Part shown: one piece after another, positions 9,201 through 16,026 of the stretch
Layout: each line of letters opens with the position of its first letter
Numbering within the stretch: position 1 is the first letter of the stretch
Source of the DNA: JBFWUM01 sp050247255
GTDB lineage: Bacteria > Acidobacteriota > Vicinamibacteria > Vicinamibacterales > UBA2999
DNA length: 64,000 nucleotides
Assembly: GCA_050247255.1 (NCBI GenBank)
Contig: JBFWUM010000016.1
Location: forward strand, 17,169 to 81,168
Direction of reading: 5' to 3'
Made by a program: the position numbers and the translations under genes
Notes under the pieces: model-generated
Database searches by the model: none
What the model saw: only the letters and a program-made list of their open reading frames with translations
Told to the model about the DNA's origin: nothing

Positions 9201-10498
9201 GCCAGCGCACACAGGTCGTTCTCGCCGTACTCGGCGCACGCCACCTCCGCGGTGATCTGCTGCGCCAGCACGTCGAGCGGCGCCTCGTGCGCGACGATGC
9301 GGTCCAGGTCGCCGCGGCGGACCGCGCGCAGCAGCGCGGCGCATTCGAGCAGGTCGTCGCGCGACACCGGCAACAGCCGTCCTTTCGGCACGCCGCTGAC
9401 GGTGTGGCCGGAGCGGCCGACGCGCTGCAGGAACGTGGCGATGCGGTGCGGCGAGCCGATCTGGCAGACCAGGTCGACGTGGCCGATGTCGATACCCAGC
9501 TCGAGCGATGCCGTGGCCACGAGCGCCTTCAACGCACCGGTCTTGAGCCGGTGCTCGGCGTCGAGGCGCGTCTCCTTCGAGAGGCTCCCGTGGTGCGCGG
9601 TGACCGCGTCCTCGCCCAGGCGCTCGCTCAGCTCTCGTGCCAGTCGTTCGGCGAGCCGCCGCGTATTCACGAACACCAGCGTCGTCTTGTGCTCGGTGAT
9701 GAGGCGGGTGAGCGTGTCGTAATACTCCTGCCACACCTCGTGCGCCATCACCGCTTCGAGCGGTGAGCGCGGGATCTCGATGCCGAGGTCGAGTTGACGC
9801 CGGTGCCCCTCGTCGACGATGGCGCAGGCGCCGCGCTGCGGATCGTTGCCGACGAGATAGCGGGCGACTTCCTCGACCGGCTTCTGGGTGGCAGAAAGTC
9901 CCAGGCGCAGCAACGGGCGCTCGGCCACCTGCTGCAGCCGTTCGAGTGTCAGCGCGAGGTGGGCGCCGCGCCGCGTGCCGATCACGGCGTGAATTTCGTC
10001 GACGATGACCGTGCGCACGGTGCGAAGCATCTGCCGGCTGCGCTCGGAGGTCACGAGCAGGTAGAGCGACTCGGGCGTGGTGACCAGGATGTGCGGCGGC
10101 GTGCGCAGCATCGCGCTGCGCTCCGACGAGGTCGTATCGCCGGTCCGGACCGCGGCCGTGATGCGCGGCGGCTCGAGCCCCGCAGCTTCGGCCAGCTCAC
10201 GGATGCCGCGCCGCGGTTCTGCCAGGTTCTTGTGGATGTCGGCGCTCAGCGCCTTCAGCGGCGAGACGTAGACGACGCGGACCTCGTCCGGGAGCGGGTG
10301 GCACGCCGCTTCGTGCACGAGGTCGTCGATCGCCGTGAGAAACGCCGCGAGCGTCTTGCCGGATCCCGTGGGCGCGGCAATCAGCGTGTGGCGCCCATCG
10401 CGGACCGCGGCCCAGCCCTTCTGCTGCGCAGGCGTCGGGTCGCCAAGGCGTTCGCTAAACCAGCGCGCGACGAGCGGGTGAAAACCAGAGAGAGGCAT
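6281..10498 (-). CDS. lhr: Lhr-type giant DEAD/DEAH-box helicase
   Basis: The 1405-residue protein matches the Lhr family (large helicase-related), superfamily 2 helicases that move 3'-5' on single-stranded DNA. Visible motifs are the Q-motif region PTPAQQKGW, Walker A APTGSGKT (42-49), motif II VDEIHAVIG, LGLSATQ, VFVNTRRLAERLA, ATASLELGIDIG and QRVGRSGH. After the helicase core come a winged-helix segment and the long Lhr C-terminal region, which ends in a domain around YRDGVPVAAMEGD. Full-length bacterial Lhr proteins are about 1400-1550 residues, so this looks complete. In mycobacteria Lhr is induced by DNA crosslinkers, which fits the repair genes elsewhere in this window. Confidence 0.93.
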   Translation of the reverse strand: MPLSGFHPLVARWFSERLGDPTPAQQKGWAAVRDGRHTLIAAPTGSGKTLAAFLTAIDDLVHEAACHPLPDEVRVVYVSPLKALSADIHKNLAEPRRGIRELAEAAGLEPPRITAAVRTGDTTSSERSAMLRTPPHILVTTPESLYLLVTSERSRQMLRTVRTVIVDEIHAVIGTRRGAHLALTLERLQQVAERPLLRLGLSATQKPVEEVARYLVGNDPQRGACAIVDEGHRRQLDLGIEIPRSPLEAVMAHEVWQEYYDTLTRLITEHKTTLVFVNTRRLAERLARELSERLGEDAVTAHHGSLSKETRLDAEHRLKTGALKALVATASLELGIDIGHVDLVCQIGSPHRIATFLQRVGRSGHTVSGVPKGRLLPVSRDDLLECAALLRAVRRGDLDRIVAHEAPLDVLAQQITAEVACAEYGENDLCALARRAWPYRDLARKDFDQVVAMLAEGFSTQRTRRAALVHRDEVHQVLRGRRASRLLALTSGGAIPEVADYRVLLEPGETFIGTLNEDFAIESMAGDVFQLGNASWRVLQVTAGTVRVADAEGAPPSIPFWFGEAPARSDELSRAVSDLRRDADALLDGPDLAQWLENETGLCAGGAGQTAEYLAAGRGVLGAIPTQETLILERFFDESGGMQLVLHAPFGSRINRAWALALRKRFCRQFNFELQAAATEDAMLLSLGPQHSFPLADVFRYLHPATVRDILVQAFLDAPVFQTRWRWNATISLAVPRYRGGRKVAPQLQRMQADDLMAAVFPDGAACLENIPGDRELPDHPLVNQTVRDCLEEAMDLDGLVAVLERIHRGELRCVARDTPEPSAFAHEVLNARPYAFLDDAPLEERRTQAVQMRRAGAPGGDVGALDAAAIARVRDEQRPDPRDAEELHDVLLTAGFLHVADEVDAGQLAALAASGRATTVGGALIVAAERIPEARAVHPDAPLDPPIGAPVGRAARTWTRDAALVEMVRGRMTLLGPVTAAALAASLGVDEAAVDAALLALEGEGVVLRGHFTPETRALEWCDRRLLARIHRYTLNRLRAEIAPVSAADFMRFLFTWQHVEPASQLAGPDGLRAVLAQLDGLELPARAWEKDVLAARVGRYEPSALDMLCLTGSVGWARLSSGPTQVVGATPIALFLREHADAWLSGSASALEARYGETGSPVLTHLRTRGASFAHEIAAARNLTDDQLRSALADLVAAGLVSSDGFAGLRALIGASPMYASAGRWFALSAAAASGQDPRGETAALETCAWALLRRYGVIFRRLLTREPSAAPWRDLARIYRRLEARGEIRGGRFVAGMSGEQFALPEAVERLREVRRSAPDGALITISAADPLNLTGIVTPGDRIRAAAGNRIVYRDGVPVAAMEGDMLKTLAPLDAEVAEQAAAAAAGRRVPVVRGFVGRLS

Positions 10499-10548
10499 GT
10501 GGAGCTGGGCCGTGCCGGAGGTGGAACGATCTTAGCGTATCGCGCGGC

Positions 10549-10758
10549 ATGGCTAAGTACGGGAAGAAGGCCGGCCAGAAGGTCGAACGGGCGATGCGCG
10601 AACGGAAGCGCGGCACGCTGAAGAGCAGTTCGGGCCGCAAGGTCAAGAGCCGCAAGCAGGCGATCGCCATCGGCCTGAGCGAGGCGCGCCGCGCCGGCGG
10701 CAAGGTGCCGAAGCGGAAGTCGACGGGGACGAAGGAGAAGACGGCGAAGAAGCGCTAG
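10549..10758 (+). CDS. small basic DUF6496-like protein
   Basis: This 69-residue, very basic protein contains GTLKSSSGRKVKSRKQAIAI and LSEARRAGGK, the hallmark of the DUF6496 family. Its members are short, widespread and uncharacterised, and are sometimes found near plasmid or phage genes. The charge suggests nucleic-acid binding, which is inference. It is divergent from the Lhr gene 50 bp away. The stop codon touches a strong palindrome that could end its transcript. Confidence 0.8.
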   Translation: MAKYGKKAGQKVERAMRERKRGTLKSSSGRKVKSRKQAIAIGLSEARRAGGKVPKRKSTGTKEKTAKKR

Positions 10759-10779
10759 CTTCCGCCTGAAGGCGGAAGC
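10758..10779. repeat. small palindrome, CT-GA-AG family; possible terminator
   Basis: A perfect 10-bp stem (left arm GCTTCCGCCT) around GA starts on the last base of the DUF6496 stop codon. The tail GCCAC follows. A second half-copy, GGCGGAAGCCAC, occurs about 10 nt downstream. It sits between two convergent genes and may end transcription, although no T run follows. Confidence 0.7.
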
Positions 10780-10805
10780 CACCGCGGCAGGCGGAAGCCA
10801 CGACC

Positions 10806-11498
10806 TCAGCGCGTGGCGAGTGTGGCGGGTGCGTCGTTGCCGCAGTTCAGGAACCGCGACGTCGCCAGCCATTCCGGATCGGGGTAGTAGGAGAAGATCA
10901 CGCCGCCACCCTGGATGGTGTCGATCAGCTCCTTCGCCACGGCCGTTCGCAGCGCCGGGCATCCCCAGCTGCGGCCGATGCGCCCCTGGGTCCGCGCGAA
11001 CGCGTCGCTCACGTACGCCGCGCCGTGCACGACGATGGCGCGCTCGCGGGCGTGGGCGTTGAAGCCCGGCTCCAGGCCGTCGAGGCGCAGCGAGTAGCCG
11101 TTGCTGCCGACATACGTGTGGTCGGTGCGGAACAGGCCGATGCTCGACTGCCGGCTGTTCAGCGTGTCCGAGAAATGGCGGGCCATGTTCTCGCCGGTAT
11201 TGCGCCCGTGCGCGACCAGCTCGCGGAACAGCAGCTTGCCGGTGGCCATGTCGAACACCCACAGCCGCGGCTCGGTCGACGGCTTCGAGTAGTCGATGAT
11301 CGTCAACGTCGGCGGCGCCTCGAGGTCGCCGCTGCGCACGCCGCACTGCACGGCCGTCAGCGCCAGGCGCAGGATGTCCGGGTCCAGGCCATCAGCCGGT
11401 GCGAGGGTGCGGGGGTGCGAGGGTGCGACGGTGCCGTTCGACGCGCCGAGCGTCGCCGGGCACACCAGGAGAACCGCGGCCAGGAGGTACTTGAACAA
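10806..11498 (-). CDS. secreted L,D-transpeptidase catalytic-domain protein (YkuD_2 type)
   Basis: The 230-residue product has a signal peptide (LLAAVLLVCPATLGAS) and a murein L,D-transpeptidase-like domain. The catalytic motif is SWGCPAL, with the conserved His as IVVHGAAYVS upstream. Enzymes of this fold crosslink or attach peptides to peptidoglycan; this subgroup is not well characterised. The start is a TTG at 11498 with GGGAG upstream. Just after the signal peptide the mature N-terminus (TVAPSHPRTLAPADG) is encoded by a degenerate word-repeat tract. The gene is convergent with DUF6496 and divergent from marC. Confidence 0.85.
   Translation of the reverse strand: MFKYLLAAVLLVCPATLGASNGTVAPSHPRTLAPADGLDPDILRLALTAVQCGVRSGDLEAPPTLTIIDYSKPSTEPRLWVFDMATGKLLFRELVAHGRNTGENMARHFSDTLNSRQSSIGLFRTDHTYVGSNGYSLRLDGLEPGFNAHARERAIVVHGAAYVSDAFARTQGRIGRSWGCPALRTAVAKELIDTIQGGGVIFSYYPDPEWLATSRFLNCGNDAPATLATR
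11398..11435. repeat. degenerate word-repeat tract translated within the transpeptidase gene
   Basis: Four imperfect GGTGCGAGG/GGTGCGGGG/GGTGCGACG words occur in series. On the minus strand they are read in frame as APSHPRTLAP directly after the signal peptide cleavage region. Confidence 0.6.
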
Positions 11499-11549
11499 GA
11501 ACTCCCATTGTCGGGCACCATCGGCCGTTTCTCAAGTAGCCTAGGCGCG

Positions 11550-12197
11550 ATGAACCCGTTCGAGGTCGTCCTGGTGACGGTCGCAGCGCTGCTGCCGATC
11601 GTCAACCCGCTCGGCGGGGCGCCGATTTTTCTCGCCATGTCGGCCGATCTCCCGCCTGAGGCGCGGCACCGGCTGGCGACCGTGGTGGCGCGCAATGCCT
11701 TCCTGATGCTGGTCGCCGCCATGCTCATCGGTTCGTATGTCCTGCAGTTTTTCGGGATCTCGCTCGCCATCGTCCGGGTGGCGGGCGGCCTGGTGCTGCT
11801 GGTCGCCGGATGGAAGCTCCTCCATTCCGGACAGGTCGAGCCCGAGGGGCCGCCAGTCGTTGAGGCGTGGGAACGCGAGGTGGGGCGCCGCGGGTTCTGT
11901 CCGATTGCGTTTCCGCTGTCGGTCGGTCCCGGGTCGATCTCGATTGCCATCACGCTTGGCGCGAGAACAGCCGGGCCACTGGCGAACACGGCCATGACGC
12001 TCGTCGCCAACATCGTCGGCAGCGCCATCATCGCCCTCTGCGTGTACCTCTGCTACCGCTACGCGTCGAAGCTGATCGCGTGGCTTGGCGAAACCGGGAC
12101 CAACGTGTTCCTGCGGCTGTCGGCGTTCATCACGCTGTGCATTGGCGTCAACATCCTGTGGGGCGGGATTGCCAGCCTGATCGAGACCCTGCGATAG
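11550..12197 (+). CDS. MarC-family integral membrane protein
   Basis: The 215-residue product belongs to the MarC/UPF0056 family, with six predicted hydrophobic segments. Family marks are LLPIVNPLGGAPIFLAM near the N-terminus and FCPIAFPLSVGPGSISIAIT in the middle, two related half-repeats. The role of MarC is not settled; it was once linked to multiple antibiotic resistance in E. coli, but this was not upheld. A TAGCCT hexamer lies 7 nt before the ATG, which fits a leaderless mRNA. It is divergent from the transpeptidase. Confidence 0.9.
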   Translation: MNPFEVVLVTVAALLPIVNPLGGAPIFLAMSADLPPEARHRLATVVARNAFLMLVAAMLIGSYVLQFFGISLAIVRVAGGLVLLVAGWKLLHSGQVEPEGPPVVEAWEREVGRRGFCPIAFPLSVGPGSISIAITLGARTAGPLANTAMTLVANIVGSAIIALCVYLCYRYASKLIAWLGETGTNVFLRLSAFITLCIGVNILWGGIASLIETLR

Positions 12198-12200
12198 GAT
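12195..12200 (+). promoter_or_regulatory. -10-like TAGGAT before the small membrane protein
   Basis: TAGGAT ends 9 nt before the ATG at 12210 and includes the marC stop codon. The spacing predicts a leaderless transcript. Only the hexamer is recognisable; no clear -35 was seen. Confidence 0.35.
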
Positions 12201-12209
12201 CCCGCGCAG

Positions 12210-12377
12210 ATGAGACGCAACCGAATCGTGATGCCCGTGGCGCTGCTGGTCGTCGGCCTGGCCGGCGTGATGCGCTTCCTTCCGAACGTTCGTACCGTCG
12301 ATGCCGTCGGCCTGGTCGCCTGCGGCGCGCTGATCGGCGTGTCGCTGCTGCGCCTCGCGATGGCCGCCCGCCGCTAA
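12210..12377 (+). CDS. small two-helix membrane protein (55 aa)
   Basis: This short reading frame encodes 55 residues: a basic start (MRRNRIV), a first hydrophobic segment (MPVALLVVGLAGVM), a short polar turn (PNVRTVD) and a second hydrophobic segment (AVGLVACGALIGVSLL), ending in a basic tail (MAARR). I do not recognise a family. The two-helix hairpin layout, codon use like the neighbours and a -10-like box in front support it as a real gene. It may be co-transcribed with marC. Confidence 0.55.
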   Translation: MRRNRIVMPVALLVVGLAGVMRFLPNVRTVDAVGLVACGALIGVSLLRLAMAARR

Positions 12378-12407
12378 CAATTCCGTAATGGGGTCGGGAG
12401 TCATTTC

Positions 12408-13286
12408 TTGAGGACACTCGCGACCCGGGTCGCCGCCGACCCCGATGTCCCGGCCCTGGCCGCCCTGATCAACCGGGCGTATCGCGTCGAAGCGTTTTTT
12501 GCGTACGGCGAGCGCACGAGCGAGGCCGACGTTCGGGCGCGCATGGCGCGGCCGGGCGCCGCGTATCTCCTGCTCGAAGACGAGGGCCAGCTGGCCGGCG
12601 CGGTGTTCGTGCAGGTGGCCGGCGACCGCGGCTTCTTCGCGATGCTGGCGGTTGATCCGGATCGGCAGCAGCAAGGGCTCGGGCGCCGGCTGATCGAGGC
12701 GGTGGAGGCGCACTGCCGTGCCGCCGGCTGCCGCCACCTGGAGATGGACATGCTCAGCGTCCGCAAGGAACTGCCCGCCTTCTACGCGCGATTCGGCTTC
12801 GAGCCGTACGGCACCGCGCCGTTCGACGAGCCGTCGAAGTTGAGCGAGCCGATCCACTACGTGCTGATGCGAAAGGCCTTGTGTGTCGTGGCGGTCGTGG
12901 CGCTCGGCCTCGCAGCGTGCCGGAATGCGCCGCGTGAGGACCCCGCTGTGGAGCCGCAGGGAGATCCGTGGGTCGAGGCGCAGTCGCGCGGTATTGACTT
13001 CCGGGCGATCGGTAACGAGCCGGGGTGGTACCTGGAGGTGGATGACCAGCGCTCGCTGCACCTGGTCTACGCCTACGGTGAACAGCAGGCGACGCTGCCC
13101 GCGGTGCAGCCGGTTGTCGAGGGCGATGTCACGACCTTCGAGTCGAGCGCCGATGGCCGCGCCCTGCGCGCGGTCGTCACGCCGGGGCCATGCAGCGACG
13201 GGATGAGCGACCTGACGTATCCACTCACCGTGACCGTCACCCTCGACGCGATGGAACTGCGCGGCTGCGGGCGCTGGCTGCGATGA
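12408..13286 (+). CDS. GNAT acetyltransferase fused in frame to a COG3650-like lipoprotein
   Basis: Residues 1-153 are a complete GNAT enzyme (AMLAVDPDRQQQGLGRRLIEAV, then FYARFGFEPYG and the usual ending YVLMRK). Without a stop codon the frame continues from M154 as a full lipoprotein signal (charged MRK, hydrophobic core, lipobox LAAC with C171). A COG3650-like domain follows, with FRAIGNEPGWYLEV and CSDGMSDLTYPLTVTV. Either one unusual fusion is made, or the ATG at 12867 starts a separate lipoprotein inside the frame, which I favour for export. The first start is a TTG with GGGAG upstream. The stop overlaps the S9 peptidase start (ATGA). Confidence 0.72.
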   Translation: MRTLATRVAADPDVPALAALINRAYRVEAFFAYGERTSEADVRARMARPGAAYLLLEDEGQLAGAVFVQVAGDRGFFAMLAVDPDRQQQGLGRRLIEAVEAHCRAAGCRHLEMDMLSVRKELPAFYARFGFEPYGTAPFDEPSKLSEPIHYVLMRKALCVVAVVALGLAACRNAPREDPAVEPQGDPWVEAQSRGIDFRAIGNEPGWYLEVDDQRSLHLVYAYGEQQATLPAVQPVVEGDVTTFESSADGRALRAVVTPGPCSDGMSDLTYPLTVTVTLDAMELRGCGRWLR

Positions 13287-15184
13287 CGACGGCGCCCTAT
13301 GGCACGTGGCGTTCGCCGATCACGGCAGCCGTCGTCGCCGCGCAGGGACTGCGTCTCGGATTCGTGGCGATCGACGGCAACGACCTCTATTGGATCGAGG
13401 GGCGGCCGAACGAGGCCGGACGCAATGTGCTGGTGCGGCGATCGATAGATGGTGCCATCGCCGATATCACCCCGGCCCCCTTCAACGTACGCAGCCGGGT
13501 ACACGAGTACGGCGGCGGAGCCTACGTCGTCCGCAACGGGGTCGTCTACTTTTCGAACTTCAGCGATCAGAGGATTTATCAGGTCCGCTTGAAGGCGGAC
13601 ACTACGGAACCTACTGCGCTCACGCCGGAGGGCGCGTGGTTCTATGCGGACTTCGAGGTCGACGCGCGGCGCCAGCAGCTGATTTGCGTTCGCGAAGATC
13701 ACACGGTTGACGGACGCGAGCCGGAGAACGCACTCGTGTCGGTGTCGACCGACGACGGCGCGGTCAGGGTGATCGCCTCGGGTTATGACTTCTACTCCAC
13801 GCCGCGTCTCGCTCCCGACGGCGCGCGCCTCTGCTGGCTCTGCTGGCGCCACCCGAACATGCCATGGGACGGCACCGAGCTGTGGGTGGCCGATGTCGCG
13901 CCGGACGGCTCACTGGAGAACCAGAGGCACGTCGCCGGCGGGCCTGCCGAGTCGATTTACCAGCCCGGGTGGGGGAGCGACGGCTCGCTCTACTACGCGA
14001 GCGACCGCAGCGGCTGGTGGCACATCTACGCCGACGGCGATCGGCTCATCACCAGCGATCCGGCGCTTCGCGAGGTCGAGTTCGGGCGGCCGCAGTGGAC
14101 CTTCGGTACCGCCACATGGGCATTCGCGGATCGCGAAACGATGGTCGTGGCGTACGCGCGCGGCGGACGATGGCTGCTCGGCGCGCTCGACGTGACCTCG
14201 GGCCGCATGCGCCCGCTGGCGAGCGGACTCGAGCCGGGCGAGTGGCTGGCCGTCAACGGTGCCACCGCGCTGATGGTTGCCGGCTCGCCGTCACATCCGC
14301 CGTCGGTCGCGAGGGTCGACGTCGCCAGCGGCACCGCGACCGTCGTCCGCTCCTCATCGTCAGCCACGATCGACCCCGGCTATCTTTCCGAGCCCGAGGC
14401 GATCGAGTTCCCAACCGACCGCGGCGTGACCGCCCACGCGTTCTATTACCCGCCGCGCAATCGCGACGTCGAACCGCCCGCTGACGAGCGCCCGCCGCTC
14501 ATCGTGATCAGCCACGGCGGCCCGACGACGGCGGCCAAGACGATGCTGGAGCTGGCCATCCAGTTCTGGACCAGCCGCGGCATCGGCGTGGTCGATGTGA
14601 ATTACGGCGGCAGTTCCGGTTACGGGCGCGCGTATCGGCAGCGGCTGAACGGACAGTGGGGCATTGTGGACGTCGCCGACTGCGTAAACGCGGCGACGCA
14701 CCTCGTCTCGCTCGGCAAGGCGGATGCGCGCCGGCTCGCCATCCGCGGCGGCAGCGCCGGCGGCTACACGACACTGGCGGCGCTCACGTTCCACCCCGGC
14801 GTCTTCGGCGCGGGCGCCAGCTACTACGGCATCAGCGACATCGAGGTGCTGGCGCAGGACACGCACAAGTTCGAGTCGCGCTATCTCGACACGCTCGTCG
14901 GGCCGTATCCCGAGGCGCGCGACGTGTACCGGGCGCGATCGCCGATTCATTTCGTCGATCGGCTGGCGAGCCCGCTGATCCTGCTGCAGGGACTCGAGGA
15001 CAAGGTGGTGCCGCCGAACCAGGCGCAGATGATGGCGGACGCCGTGCGCGCCAAGGGGCTGCCGGTGAAGCTGCTGCTGTTCGAGGGCGAGCAGCACGGC
15101 TTCCGGCGCGCCGAGACGATCGTCCGGAGCCTGGAGGCGGAGTTGTCGTTTTACGGCGAGGTGTTCGGGTTCACGCCGGTGTGA
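13283..15184 (+). CDS. S9-family (prolyl-oligopeptidase-like) serine peptidase
   Basis: The 633-residue protein has an N-terminal beta-propeller (YWIEGRPNEAGRNVLVRR to about 370) and a C-terminal alpha/beta hydrolase. The catalytic triad is visible as GGSAGGY (Ser), LLQGLEDKVVPP (Asp) and EGEQHGFR (His). No signal peptide is seen, so it probably acts on oligopeptides in the cytoplasm. It overlaps the preceding gene by 4 bp. A small dispersed palindrome is read in frame in the propeller as RLKADTTEP (about residues 103-111), probably a surface loop. Confidence 0.93.
   Translation: MTTAPYGTWRSPITAAVVAAQGLRLGFVAIDGNDLYWIEGRPNEAGRNVLVRRSIDGAIADITPAPFNVRSRVHEYGGGAYVVRNGVVYFSNFSDQRIYQVRLKADTTEPTALTPEGAWFYADFEVDARRQQLICVREDHTVDGREPENALVSVSTDDGAVRVIASGYDFYSTPRLAPDGARLCWLCWRHPNMPWDGTELWVADVAPDGSLENQRHVAGGPAESIYQPGWGSDGSLYYASDRSGWWHIYADGDRLITSDPALREVEFGRPQWTFGTATWAFADRETMVVAYARGGRWLLGALDVTSGRMRPLASGLEPGEWLAVNGATALMVAGSPSHPPSVARVDVASGTATVVRSSSSATIDPGYLSEPEAIEFPTDRGVTAHAFYYPPRNRDVEPPADERPPLIVISHGGPTTAAKTMLELAIQFWTSRGIGVVDVNYGGSSGYGRAYRQRLNGQWGIVDVADCVNAATHLVSLGKADARRLAIRGGSAGGYTTLAALTFHPGVFGAGASYYGISDIEVLAQDTHKFESRYLDTLVGPYPEARDVYRARSPIHFVDRLASPLILLQGLEDKVVPPNQAQMMADAVRAKGLPVKLLLFEGEQHGFRRAETIVRSLEAELSFYGEVFGFTPV
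13583..13607. repeat. small palindrome with tail, CT-GA-AG family, inside the S9 peptidase gene
   Basis: GTCCGCTT and AGGCGGAC flank GA (7 of 8 pairs plus one wobble), followed by the tail ACTACGG. The copy at 45790 has the same outer bases and the same tail. It is translated in frame as RLKADTT. Confidence 0.7.
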
Positions 15185-15437
15185 TTTCTTCGAAAGTGTA
15201 GGTTGATTTGGCCGACCAGACGTTTATGTCTGGCTGTCGGGCTGGCCGCCAAAGACCAAACTACGCAAAAACGCTCAGGAAAATGCAGGAATCGCCGGCA
15301 CGCGGCAACGGCCGCGGTTGGCCTCCCGCTTGCTCTCGAGAATGGCTACTCCACGCGTCTCGCAAACGCGTTTCTCTCCTCCAACGGGCGGCCGGCTGGC
15401 GGGGCGTTCCCGCCAGCCGGTTGTTCTCTCCAGCTCC
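15185..15437. other. convergent intergenic region with two hairpins
   Basis: This 253-bp gap between the S9 peptidase and dps holds a hairpin at 15216-15233 (CCAGAC / GTCTGG around GTTTAT), a perfect AAACGCGTTT palindrome near 15364, and the strong hairpin annotated separately at 15392-15420. The rest is somewhat less GC-rich, with no open frame of note and no recognisable RNA. Confidence 0.5.
15392..15420. terminator. strong hairpin between S9 peptidase and dps
   Basis: A perfect 12-bp stem (CCGGCTGGCGGG / CCCGCCAGCCGG) with a GCGTT loop is followed on the plus strand by TTGTTCTCTC. It probably ends transcription from the plus strand and may also serve dps from the other side. Confidence 0.6.
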
Positions 15438-15965
15438 CTACGCGCTGAGGCCGTCGTTGCGCCGCAGCAGGTCGCGCATCCACCACTCGTGCTTTTCGTG
15501 CACCTGCACGGTCTTCGAGTAGATGTCGACCGTTCCCGGGTCGTCATGCTCGTCGGCCAGGCGCGCGCCCTGGCGCAGCTCGGCAATCACCAGCAGCAGG
15601 TTGCGGTCGGCTTCCTCGAGCATCTCGCGCACGTCGCCGTGCGGCGCGGCGACGGTCACCGAGGCGATGTCCGCCGCCTCGAGAATATGCGCGGGCGGGT
15701 CCTGGCCGATCATGCGGACGCGCTCGGCGAGCTCATCGACGGTGTGCAGCACCTCGTGGGCGAGCTCATCGAACAGCTTGTGCAGGTCGCGGAACAGCGG
15801 GCCGTAGACCTGCCAGTGATAGTGCTTGTAGTTGCCGTAGAGCACGATCGCGTTCGCCGCCTGGCGCCGCAGATGCTGGACCAGCGGGTTATCGGGCTGG
15901 TTGTCCTTCGACACGGCCGCAACGGCCTGCCGGTCGGTCTTCTGGGTCGGGGTTGCAGTAGCCAT
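15438..15965 (-). CDS. dps: Dps-type ferritin-like DNA protection protein
   Basis: The 175-residue product matches Dps/ferritin-like proteins, which form dodecamers, oxidise and store iron and protect DNA. The ferroxidase region is clear: YHWQVYGPLFRDLHKLFDEL, then HEVLHTVDELAERVRMIG, and the C-terminal DPGTVDIYSKTVQVHEKHEWWMR. The N-terminal tail is short and polar (ATATPTQKTDRQAV). It is divergent from the heme/propeller gene, with an imperfect inverted repeat between them that could be a regulatory site. Confidence 0.93.
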   Translation of the reverse strand: MATATPTQKTDRQAVAAVSKDNQPDNPLVQHLRRQAANAIVLYGNYKHYHWQVYGPLFRDLHKLFDELAHEVLHTVDELAERVRMIGQDPPAHILEAADIASVTVAAPHGDVREMLEEADRNLLLVIAELRQGARLADEHDDPGTVDIYSKTVQVHEKHEWWMRDLLRRNDGLSA

Positions 15966-15967
15966 AC

Positions 15968-15998
15968 GGCAAAGGCGTGCAAACGGTGCGCCTTTGGC
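15968..15998. promoter_or_regulatory. possible operator between dps and the heme/propeller gene
   Basis: GGCAAAGGCG and CGCCTTTGGC form an inverted repeat (9 of 10 positions) spaced by 11 nt in the divergent promoter region. A TAGGAT -10-like box for the plus-strand gene follows at about 16001. Binding by a redox or iron regulator is possible but not shown. Confidence 0.3.
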
Positions 15999-16026
15999 GA
16001 TAGGATTCGCGGCGCAGGAGGCGCCC

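Noticed and set aside
7319..9766. An 815-codon open frame on the plus strand opposite the Lhr gene
   Set aside because: It is the antisense shadow of a strongly conserved helicase. Its protein is Arg/Gly/His-rich without domains, as expected for high-GC DNA.
15185..15437. Possible small RNA between the S9 peptidase and dps genes
   Set aside because: Hairpins are present, but no promoter-like box or conserved RNA pattern could be seen, so it is only noted as a region.
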